DNA of 7,206 bases from Candidatus Omnitrophota bacterium (GTDB lineage Bacteria > Omnitrophota > Koll11 > Zapsychrales > Zapsychraceae): the NCBI GenBank assembly GCA_023140095.1, contig JAGLMJ010000061.1, forward strand, positions 1-7,206. Reading direction: 5' to 3'. The translations under genes and the position numbers were made by a program. Positions 1 to 5,798 of the stretch are shown here, in pieces (positions within the stretch are counted from its first letter, which is position 1; every line of letters starts with the position of its first letter). The notes under the pieces are model-generated. The model ran no database searches. It saw only the letters and a list, made by a program, of their open reading frames with translations, and was not told where the DNA came from.

Positions 1-1
1 C

Positions 2-18
2 CTATACTGGTTCTTAAT
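2..18 (+). repeat. Left terminal inverted repeat of the MITE-like element
   Basis: The 17 bases are an exact reverse complement of 133-149. The match stops at position 1 (C against T150) and at position 19 (G against G132), then resumes imperfectly over 20-27. Only one base of flanking sequence is visible on this side, so a target-site duplication cannot be tested here. Confidence 0.85.
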
Positions 19-132
19 GAGATTTTCTGGTGGTTAAACTGTTGAATTTCATTAAACCAACATTAAGCATTGCAATCATTAATATTCAATCAAAACCATT
101 GAACGTTAATAAGGCAATGATACGAAATTTTG

Positions 133-149
133 ATTAAGAACCAGTATAG
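133..149 (-). repeat. Right terminal inverted repeat of the MITE-like element
   Basis: This is the exact 17-base partner of the left arm at 2-18. Its outer end contains TATAGT (145-150), which resembles a -10 box (5 of 6 to TATAAT). No convincing -35 lies 16-18 bp upstream, so I do not call an outward promoter. The ABC operon starts 85 bp downstream. Confidence 0.85.
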
Positions 150-223
150 TTGGATTCTAAGAGTTTCGAATAGTTTTTCCGCAGTTTAAGTTTTCTTTAC
201 AGACGAAAGTTTATACATATACC

Positions 224-229
224 AGGAGG
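224..229 (+). promoter_or_regulatory. Strong Shine-Dalgarno of the ABC ATPase gene
   Basis: AGGAGG, extended to AGGAGGGG over 224-231, precedes the ATG at 234 by 4 nt. The spacing is short but the complementarity to the 16S rRNA tail is full. It supports ATG 234 as the start. The leader between the MITE-like element and this site (150-223) is AT-rich, and I could not place a convincing promoter in it. Confidence 0.8.
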
Positions 230-233
230 GGCT

Positions 234-1193
234 ATGATAGAGATTAAGAACATTTCGATGAATTACGGTTCCACGGTGGCCCTTGATAACGTCTCTTTTT
301 CCGTTGGCGAAAAAGGCATTCTAGGGCTTTTAGGACCCAATGGTGCCGGAAAATCAACGTTGATGAAGATTTTGACGACGTTTATCTGCCCTAGCCAGGG
401 GACGGCGCAGGTAGGTGGGCATGATATCCTCGAGCATCCCTTGCAGGTCAGAGAGATGGTCGGATATCTGCCGGAGAATGTTCCGCTTTATATGGATATG
501 CGCGTAGATGAATATTTTACCTTTGTCGGCAACGCGCGCGGGGTCGGTGGCCCCGCTCTTGACAAAAGATTTAAATGGCTGCGTGAAGTCTGCGGTATTG
601 CTTCTGTCTGGAAACACGGGATGCATGAGCTCTCCAAAGGGTTCCGTCAGCGAGTGGGACTTGCCCAAGCTTTAATCCACGATCCGAAAGTTCTTATTCT
701 CGATGAGCCCACATCGGGACTGGATCCGCTACAAATCATCGGCATCCGTCGTTTGGTTAAGGAATTGTCCAAGGAAAAGACCATTATTTTCTCGACGCAT
801 ATTTTGAAAGAAGCCGAGGTCCTGGCTGACCGTATCGTTATCATTAATGAAGGAAAAATTGTTTCGCAGGGAACCCGGGAAGAATTAGCCGAGGATGCGA
901 TGAAATATCGCTGTCATGTATTGACCGTTAAAGAGGAGAAAACGGTGGTCGAAAGGGCTCTTTCAGGGCTTCGCTCGGCCAAAGATATTTTGTTCGTGGA
1001 GCAAACGTCCGAAGGGCTTGTGACTTTTGAGATCAGAAGTTCTTTCCAGTCGAAAGAGACATGGCGGGAGATCGATACGCTCAACAAAGAAAAGGGCTGG
1101 CCCGTCAAAACTTTTAGCGAACGCACTTTTAATTTAGAGGATATGTTCATTGCGTTATTGTCTAAAACGAAGAAGGAAAAGACTCTTGTCTGA
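234..1193 (+). CDS. ABC transporter ATP-binding protein, GldA-like (319 aa)
   Basis: This is the cytoplasmic ATPase of an ABC-2 type transporter; it binds and hydrolyses ATP to power the permease encoded next. The sequence shows all nucleotide-binding motifs in order: Walker A GPNGAGKST (residues 34-42), a GYLPEN segment at the Q-loop region (77-82) where the usual Gln is absent, signature LSKGFRQR (133-140), Walker B VLILDEP with D157 and E158, D-loop SGLD (161-164) and the switch His in FSTH (H189). The GYLPE form is typical of the GldA/CcmA/DrrA-type branch. The C-terminal 90 or so residues form an extension beyond the core fold, as is usual for this branch, ending in a basic tail. The start is fixed by AGGAGGGG just upstream. 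The stop is 25 bp before the permease gene, so they form an operon. In Flavobacterium johnsoniae, GldA pairs with GldF and GldG and was linked genetically to gliding; motility here is not implied. The transported substrate cannot be read from the sequence. Confidence 0.93.
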   Translation: MIEIKNISMNYGSTVALDNVSFSVGEKGILGLLGPNGAGKSTLMKILTTFICPSQGTAQVGGHDILEHPLQVREMVGYLPENVPLYMDMRVDEYFTFVGNARGVGGPALDKRFKWLREVCGIASVWKHGMHELSKGFRQRVGLAQALIHDPKVLILDEPTSGLDPLQIIGIRRLVKELSKEKTIIFSTHILKEAEVLADRIVIINEGKIVSQGTREELAEDAMKYRCHVLTVKEEKTVVERALSGLRSAKDILFVEQTSEGLVTFEIRSSFQSKETWREIDTLNKEKGWPVKTFSERTFNLEDMFIALLSKTKKEKTLV

Positions 1194-1218
1194 TAGAGCT
1201 ATTTTAGGAGGATGACAT

Positions 1219-3726
1219 ATGAGTAAAAAAGGTAACGGCACATCGATATTTACGCGGGAATTATTTTCCTACTTTAATTCTCCCATCGTGTACATCTTCA
1301 TTATTGTCTTTGTTATGCTGATCAACGCGATGTTTATGTCGCAGTTCTTTCTTATCGGGAATGCCGATATGCGGTATTTTTTCGGTCTTTTTCCCATTAT
1401 TTTATGCGTATTTATTCCTGCGATTACCATGCGCCTTTGGGCCGAGGAGAAGAGGGGAAACACATTCGAACTGCTTCTTACTTTTCCGATGGAAACCCAT
1501 AAATTGGTTTTAGGGAAATTTTTTGCAGGCCTGATATTCTATTTACTCACGCTGGCCGGGACGCTATTCGTTCCGGTGATGCTGTTCTTGATCGGCAAGC
1601 CGGATATAGGGCCGATCATTGGAGGTTATTTAGGGGTATTTTTTATCGGGGCTTTTTTCTTGAGCGTCGGGATCTTTGTCTCAGGGCTTTGTAAAGACCA
1701 GATCGTTTCCTTCATTATTGCCATGACCGCTTGCTTTTTCTTTTATCTTTCGGGGCTCGATTTTATGGCAGGACTTGTCGATGGATGGCTTCCAGGAGTG
1801 GGAAGTTTCTTGAAGGCCAATTTTGGCATGACGCGCCATTTCGAAAGTTTCCAAAGAGGCGTGATCGATAACCGGGATATTCTCTACTTTATCGTGATGA
1901 CGATTGTTTTCTTGGTCCTCAATGTCTTTTCTATCGAGGACCGGTTAAGGCCAAAGGCCAAAGTCTTTTTTTCGACGGCAGTAGGGATCTGTATTGCTAT
2001 GAGCATGGTCATCAACTTGCTTTTTATGGACATGCCCCTCGGAAGATATGACCTGACCGAGAACAAACTCTACACGGTTACGGAATCGACGAAGACGATC
2101 ATAAAGAACCTCAAGGCTCCCGTTCTGGTCAAGGTGTACATTTCACCGGCAGAAAATATGCCGACGGCGCTCAAAACCTTAGAACAGGATATTACCGACC
2201 GGCTTGACGAACTTCAGGTTTTCTCTGGAGGGAATCTTTCCTACAAGGTATTCCATATGGAAACGATCCATCAGCAGGCGCAAGAAGATAAAAGCGAAGA
2301 CTCTCTCGAGGATAAGCTTCAGAAAAAAGGGATCGCGCCCTTTCAAGTACGCAGCATTGAGCAGGATGAACTTGGTATTAAGCTGATCTATTCGGCGGTT
2401 GCCATTGCGTATAAGGAAAAAGAAGAAGCGATCATTCCCCGTATTGTTCCGGGAGGCCTGAGCAATCTCGAATATGAACTTGTTTCGCGTATTTACCGGA
2501 TGACTTTAGACGAAACGCCGAAAGTCGCTTTGGTGGCTCCTTACACGGACAAACAAGCGGATGCCCGGATACAGCAGATGTTAAAACAGCTGGGACAGAC
2601 GCTCCCCGACCAGTACCGGGAAGATAAGTTCCGTTATCTTGATGCGGTCATGCGCTATGAAGATTATGAGGTGCACAGGATCCGGTTGACGAAAGAAGAG
2701 CCGATCCCTGAGGGCATCGATACGCTGGTCCTTGTCGCGCCGGAAGATCTCAATGACCGTCAGAGATATGAGATTAACCGTTTTCTCACCGGAGGAGGCA
2801 ATGTCATTATAGCCGCACAGGGATATGTGTATAATTATCAAACTGCCGGTAGACAAGGGGTTAGTATCACGCCGCAGAAGATCAATCATGGCCTTAATGA
2901 GTTGATCGGAAATTATGGTGTTAAGATCAGCGAAAAACTTCTTATGGATGAGCAAAATGACACAATCTCTATTAGCGGGTCAACGGGATTCGGGCCGTTT
3001 GAAATTTCCATGCCGGTTAAGACTCCTATACAGATCTTGATTAACGAAGAAAATGTGAATTCTGATATTTCCATCACCGGAAGGTTATCTCGATTTCTCT
3101 ATTTATGGGGATCAGCTTTAGAAGTGGAAGAGATTAAAGTTCAGGAATTAAAGTTGAAACAGACGATGCTATTTACTTCCAGCGGTCAGAGCTGGCTTGT
3201 TGAACATGCGGGAGGGGCTCTTAAGCCGGCAGATCTGCAGAAGGGGGCTTTGGGGTATGAAGGCTCTCAGACTTTGGGCGTATTGCTGGAAGGGCAATTT
3301 CCAAACGCTTATGAAGGCAAACCGGTTCCCGAGTGGCCTAAAGAAGAAGATGTAGATGAGGCGACCGATGAATCTATAGCGGAAGATATTAAACCGGGAG
3401 AGGTCGTCTTAAAGCCGGGCAAGTTGCTGGTCATGGGCTGCTCTAAGATGTTTGAAGAAGATATTATTCGCAATGGCGGCATGGCTAACTTGTTCATCAA
3501 TTCTGTCGATGCCTTAACGCTCGGCGGCGAGTTGATCAAGATCCGCGGGCACCGGCCGATCAGCCGTTCGATCAAAACGGTCAATAAGATGAAAAAACTG
3601 TGGTATCGTTTCATGACCATATTTCTGGTGCCGCTTATTGTTATTATTTTAGGCAGTATCCGGGCGGTGCTGCGCAAAAAAGAAAAAGAGCAATATCTGA
3701 AACTATTAGCCATTAGCGCGGAGTAA
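1219..3726 (+). CDS. Fused ABC-2 permease / GldG-like auxiliary protein (GldF-GldG fusion, 835 aa)
   Basis: This is the inner-membrane part of the ABC system. The N-terminal third is an ABC-2 permease (GldF-like) with six hydrophobic segments, near residues 23-45, 55-75, 104-124, 135-158, 163-185 and 221-240. A seventh segment (about 249-272) then leads into a large soluble region that opens with GRYDLTENKLYTVTE (from residue 275), the characteristic opening of the GldG / ABC_transp_aux family. A final membrane helix lies at about 798-818, followed by a short basic tail (RKKEKEQ). The middle region (about 275-790) should therefore lie outside the inner membrane, anchored at both ends. An acidic stretch around 705-727 (EEDVDEATDE) probably marks a flexible linker. 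In Flavobacterium these are two genes (gldF, gldG); here they form one continuous reading frame. AGGAGG at 1206-1211, 7 nt before ATG, supports the start. The gene sits 25 bp after the ATPase and 6 bp before the DUF4340 gene. The family call is firm; the substrate is unknown. Confidence 0.9.
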   Translation: MSKKGNGTSIFTRELFSYFNSPIVYIFIIVFVMLINAMFMSQFFLIGNADMRYFFGLFPIILCVFIPAITMRLWAEEKRGNTFELLLTFPMETHKLVLGKFFAGLIFYLLTLAGTLFVPVMLFLIGKPDIGPIIGGYLGVFFIGAFFLSVGIFVSGLCKDQIVSFIIAMTACFFFYLSGLDFMAGLVDGWLPGVGSFLKANFGMTRHFESFQRGVIDNRDILYFIVMTIVFLVLNVFSIEDRLRPKAKVFFSTAVGICIAMSMVINLLFMDMPLGRYDLTENKLYTVTESTKTIIKNLKAPVLVKVYISPAENMPTALKTLEQDITDRLDELQVFSGGNLSYKVFHMETIHQQAQEDKSEDSLEDKLQKKGIAPFQVRSIEQDELGIKLIYSAVAIAYKEKEEAIIPRIVPGGLSNLEYELVSRIYRMTLDETPKVALVAPYTDKQADARIQQMLKQLGQTLPDQYREDKFRYLDAVMRYEDYEVHRIRLTKEEPIPEGIDTLVLVAPEDLNDRQRYEINRFLTGGGNVIIAAQGYVYNYQTAGRQGVSITPQKINHGLNELIGNYGVKISEKLLMDEQNDTISISGSTGFGPFEISMPVKTPIQILINEENVNSDISITGRLSRFLYLWGSALEVEEIKVQELKLKQTMLFTSSGQSWLVEHAGGALKPADLQKGALGYEGSQTLGVLLEGQFPNAYEGKPVPEWPKEEDVDEATDESIAEDIKPGEVVLKPGKLLVMGCSKMFEEDIIRNGGMANLFINSVDALTLGGELIKIRGHRPISRSIKTVNKMKKLWYRFMTIFLVPLIVIILGSIRAVLRKKEKEQYLKLLAISAE
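3720..3723 (+). promoter_or_regulatory. Ribosome binding site of the DUF4340 gene inside the end of the permease gene
   Basis: GGAG lies in the last sense codons of the fused permease gene, 9 nt before ATG 3733. A second purine run, AAAAGGG (3726-3732), directly abuts the ATG and is too close to work as a Shine-Dalgarno. The placement implies coupled translation of the two genes. Confidence 0.5.
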
Positions 3727-3732
3727 AAAGGG

Positions 3733-5178
3733 ATGAACAAAAAAAGCTTAATTATTCTTTGTGTTATTTTTGCCGTTCTGATCGGTCTTGTCTTTATCAA
3801 AAGAAGCGTCAAACCGAGAATTCCCACGACGGAAGAAATCATCGATATTATTGTTCCGGAGATTAACATCGACGGTCTTTCTGATATCGTTTTGAGGCTG
3901 GGGGACGGCAGCGCGGAAGATAAGGATGAACTGCGAGATATTCACTTGGCTAAAGAGGGTGATCAGTGGATCGTTAAGACCCAGTACGGTGTTCGCGCTA
4001 ATGAGAAAACGATCACCCCGGTTTTAGATAAATTCAATCAACTCAAAGGAGAACTAAGGTCCGATAAAAAAGGGCTTCTGAGCGATTATGGTATCGGGGA
4101 TGATGAGGGTGTTCATGTTGAACTGCGACGAGGAGACGCCAAAGACATTCATGTTATTGTCGGAACGAAAAAAGCCGGCTATCAGAATAATTTTGTCAGG
4201 TTCGGGGGGGCAAACGCTGTTTATGTTGTCAATGAAAACCTTTTAGGGGCCCTTGGCGTGCGCGGCGAGGGGGAAGACCAGAAGCTTGATTCGAAAAAGT
4301 GGGTGGATAAGCGCCTTGCCCACCTTGAGGCTGATGATGTTGTGGGGGTTGCGGTCACACTGGCTGTCAACGGGTCAGAAGAAACCGTTATTGATATCAG
4401 AAAGAAGTCCGTTGACGGGAAGAAAAAGTGGCAAAGTGTTAAGCCGTATGCGTTCGGTTTGAGCGCCGCGAAGATCAAAGCCATGGTAGAGAAATTCAAC
4501 AATACGTATGCGCGGGATGTTATTGCGCCTGACGTGACGGGGGTCTTTGATGCTCCGGGGTGGACAGGGACCTTTACATTGGAAGGCGACGCTCCATTCA
4601 AACTCGTGCGGGGGGCTAAAGACTCGGAAGAAAAAAACTATTATGTCAAACAGGAAGGGGCCGGGTATTTTTATCTCGTTCCCGTTTCGACATTTGATAG
4701 CCGCGAGAAGCAGCAGGGAGATATTTTCGCGAGTAATCCTTTGAAAGTTGAAATGGGCAATGTCGATGAGATTAAGATCTATGATATAGATAGTAAAAAA
4801 AGATTCAGCGCGTTAAAAAAATTACCGTCCGAGACAACCGAAACATCGACAGGGAATGATACGGAAGATCAAGGATCTAAAGAAGAACATATATGGCAGG
4901 CCCCGGACGGCGAGACTATCGAAACGGCAAAAGTTAAAGGCATTATCGATAAAATAAAGAAGATGGATCTAGAGGCAGTTTCACAGCCGGCTTCTTCTCC
5001 TAAAGGGGCGCTGACCGTAAATATTACTAAGAAGGGTGAGACGAAAAAGTATACGATCAGTAAAGATACGGTATTGGATAACGGCAAAGAATGCCATTTC
5101 TTGAGGCTAATTGGAGACAATCAGGATTATTGTGTTTCAAAGGCTCATGTGACGGCATTGCAGAATGCCCTTCCATAA
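3733..5178 (+). CDS. Membrane-anchored DUF4340 protein, partner of the Gld-like ABC system (481 aa)
   Basis: Function is not known biochemically; the family (DUF4340) is usually found next to GldG-type ABC genes, as here. The protein starts with a short basic stretch and one hydrophobic helix (residues about 4-22, LIILCVIFAVLIGLVFI) with no Cys that would mark a lipoprotein, so it is predicted as an inner-membrane anchor with the rest in the periplasm. The soluble part shows three similar modules. Each has a Trp (W79, W233, W388), an amphipathic helix about 15-25 residues later, a beta pair (VHVELRRGD.., GTFTLEGD.., LTVNITKKG..), and a closing strand with an aromatic core (FVRFGG..AVYVV, YYVKQEG..YFYLV, HFLRLIGD..YCV). 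The Trp spacing is 154 and 155 residues. A polar, low-complexity linker at about 363-383 (ETTETSTGNDTEDQGSKEE) precedes module 3. The gene follows the permease by 6 bp, with its GGAG inside that gene. It most likely works with the GldG-like domain outside the membrane; this is inference from context. Confidence 0.85.
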   Translation: MNKKSLIILCVIFAVLIGLVFIKRSVKPRIPTTEEIIDIIVPEINIDGLSDIVLRLGDGSAEDKDELRDIHLAKEGDQWIVKTQYGVRANEKTITPVLDKFNQLKGELRSDKKGLLSDYGIGDDEGVHVELRRGDAKDIHVIVGTKKAGYQNNFVRFGGANAVYVVNENLLGALGVRGEGEDQKLDSKKWVDKRLAHLEADDVVGVAVTLAVNGSEETVIDIRKKSVDGKKKWQSVKPYAFGLSAAKIKAMVEKFNNTYARDVIAPDVTGVFDAPGWTGTFTLEGDAPFKLVRGAKDSEEKNYYVKQEGAGYFYLVPVSTFDSREKQQGDIFASNPLKVEMGNVDEIKIYDIDSKKRFSALKKLPSETTETSTGNDTEDQGSKEEHIWQAPDGETIETAKVKGIIDKIKKMDLEAVSQPASSPKGALTVNITKKGETKKYTISKDTVLDNGKECHFLRLIGDNQDYCVSKAHVTALQNALP

Positions 5179-5202
5179 CCGAAGAAACAAGGGAAGAACG
5201 GT

Positions 5203-5667
5203 ATGAAGAAGCTTGAGATATTGAAAGAATTTAAGGAATTTGTCGTCAGAGGAAATGTGATTGATATGGCGGTCGGGATCATTATCGGGGCCGCCTTTGG
5301 GAAGATCGTTAATTCGCTCGTTGCGGATGTTGTTATGCCTCCCGTCGGAGTCTTGATCGGGGGGATCGATTTCTCGAATCATTTTATCAATCTTTCCGGT
5401 GAGTCCTATGCGACGCTGGCCGAAGCGCAGGCGGCAGGGGCCGCGACTTTAAATTACGGCATTTTTTTAAATACGATCCTTTCATTTCTTATTGTTGCTT
5501 TCTGTGTGTTTTTTCTTGTCAAGCAAGTCAACCGCCTTAAGCGCAAAGAGGATGTTACCTCGGTCGCGCCTACGCAAAAGTCATGTCCATACTGCTTCAC
5601 AAGCATTTCCATTAAGGCAATGCGCTGTCCGTTCTGCACGTCTGAGTTGAGCGCTGCTGGAGGCTAA
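5203..5667 (+). CDS. mscL: Large-conductance mechanosensitive channel MscL with C-terminal zinc-ribbon-like tail (154 aa)
   Basis: MscL is a homopentameric inner-membrane channel that opens under membrane tension and releases solutes during hypo-osmotic shock. The sequence has the N-terminal amphipathic helix (residues 2-13, [12 protein letters not shown]), then the family hallmark [21 protein letters not shown] in TM1 (16-36) with the conserved Asn/Asp, the DVVMPPVG turn (42-49), a periplasmic loop (about 54-84) and TM2 (about 85-106) with N90. The charged KRKE segment (113-116) after TM2 is also present. Beyond residue 124 the usual helical-bundle tail is not seen. Instead there are two Cys pairs, CPYC (128-131) and CPFC (142-145), spaced like a rubredoxin/zinc-ribbon knuckle. 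Length is 154 aa against about 136 for E. coli MscL. GGGAAG (5191-5196), 6 nt before ATG, supports the start. It lies 24 bp after the DUF4340 gene on the same strand, so cotranscription is likely, though a functional link is not implied. Confidence 0.95.
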   Translation: MKKLEILKEFKEFVVRGNVIDMAVGIIIGAAFGKIVNSLVADVVMPPVGVLIGGIDFSNHFINLSGESYATLAEAQAAGAATLNYGIFLNTILSFLIVAFCVFFLVKQVNRLKRKEDVTSVAPTQKSCPYCFTSISIKAMRCPFCTSELSAAGG

Positions 5668-5678
5668 AGCGCCGTTTT
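5651..5678 (+). terminator. Weak terminator-like hairpin at the end of mscL
   Basis: GCGCT (5651-5655) can pair with AGCGC (5668-5672) across a 12-nt loop that includes the mscL stop codon, and TTTT (5675-5678) follows after CG. The stem is only 5 bp and the T-run is short, so this is a poor intrinsic terminator. I saw no better one in the spacer before the helicase gene. Confidence 0.25.
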
Positions 5679-5693
5679 CAGTCAATCCCAAGT

Positions 5694-5723
5694 TTCAAAG
5701 CTTCAAGCTTCAAAGCTTCAAGT
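5694..5723. repeat. Two tandem copies of a 15-bp direct repeat rich in AAGCTT
   Basis: TTCAAAGCTTCAAGC (5694-5708) is followed at once by TTCAAAGCTTCAAGT (5709-5723), identical at 14 of 15 positions. The tract contains three AAGCTT palindromes (5698-5703, 5705-5710, 5713-5718). At a finer scale it is an alternation of CTTCAAAG and CTTCAAG blocks. It lies in the mscL-helicase spacer, just upstream of the candidate promoter, and encodes nothing evident. Confidence 0.8.
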
Positions 5724-5728
5724 TTATC

Positions 5729-5757
5729 TTGTTCTAAACATTGTTTGACGTTAGAAT
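5729..5757 (+). promoter_or_regulatory. Candidate sigma70-type promoter of the helicase gene
   Basis: TTGTTC (5729-5734) and TAGAAT (5752-5757) are separated by 17 bp. The -10 matches the consensus at 5 of 6 positions and the -35 at its TTG. Transcription would start near 5764, giving a leader of about 35 nt. A 6-bp inverted repeat, TTCTAA (5732-5737) with TTAGAA (5751-5756), overlaps both boxes and could be a repressor site, although it matches no operator I know (it is not an E. coli-type LexA box). Confidence 0.45.
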
Positions 5758-5798
5758 AGGGCATCTTTTTCGTCTAAAAAAAATAAAAATCGTGAACT

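Larger units (their letters stand above)
2..149. mobile_element. MITE-like element with 17-bp terminal inverted repeats
   Basis: Positions 2-18 (CTATACTGGTTCTTAAT) are the exact reverse complement of positions 133-149. The pairing continues imperfectly inward, with 20-27 against 124-131 (two non-Watson-Crick positions). The interior is strongly AT-rich, has no open reading frame of note, and carries three copies of CATTAA (50-55, 61-66, 77-82) and the palindrome ATTGCAAT (69-76). Small size, long terminal inverted repeats, AT-rich non-coding interior and an intergenic position together fit a miniature inverted-repeat transposable element. If the true ends are TACTGG...CCAGTA (4-147... with the flanking TA at 3-4 or 147-148), a TA target duplication of the Tc1/mariner-IS630 kind is possible, but TA is self-complementary, so the repeat alone cannot show this. 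An alternative is a long hairpin at the 3' end of an upstream transcript, although no T-run follows it. Confidence 0.6.

Noticed and set aside
2..149. Integron attC site
   Set aside because: A GTTAAAC core-like string occurs at 33-39, but no matching RYYYAAC core or the paired R/L boxes were found, and the 17-bp perfect outer arms are not the attC layout.
196..223. TTTACA (196-201) with TATACC (218-223) as a promoter for the operon
   Set aside because: A start downstream of 223 would fall in or after the Shine-Dalgarno, leaving no usable leader; the TATACA at 212-217 has no -35 at 16-18 bp.
2309..2955. Open frames of 60-124 codons on either strand inside the fused permease gene
   Set aside because: They lie wholly within a gene with clear family motifs, have no ribosome site or recognisable domain, and are low-similarity shadows.
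3309..3869. A 186-codon minus-strand open frame spanning the permease/DUF4340 junction
   Set aside because: It is antisense to two well-supported genes; its hydrophobic look derives from the complementary reading of the membrane helices, and no start signal is seen.
4221..4601. A 126-codon minus-strand open frame inside the DUF4340 gene
   Set aside because: Composition is Ser/Thr/Pro-rich as expected from an antisense reading of a Lys/Glu/Gly-rich protein, and the + strand gene is continuous and better supported.
5694..5723. CRISPR array
   Set aside because: The 15-bp units are directly adjacent with no spacers and only two copies; this is a simple tandem repeat.
5732..5756. Intrinsic terminator from the TTCTAA/TTAGAA dyad
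   Set aside because: The stem is only 6 bp and AT-rich, with a 13-nt loop and no T-run directly after it.
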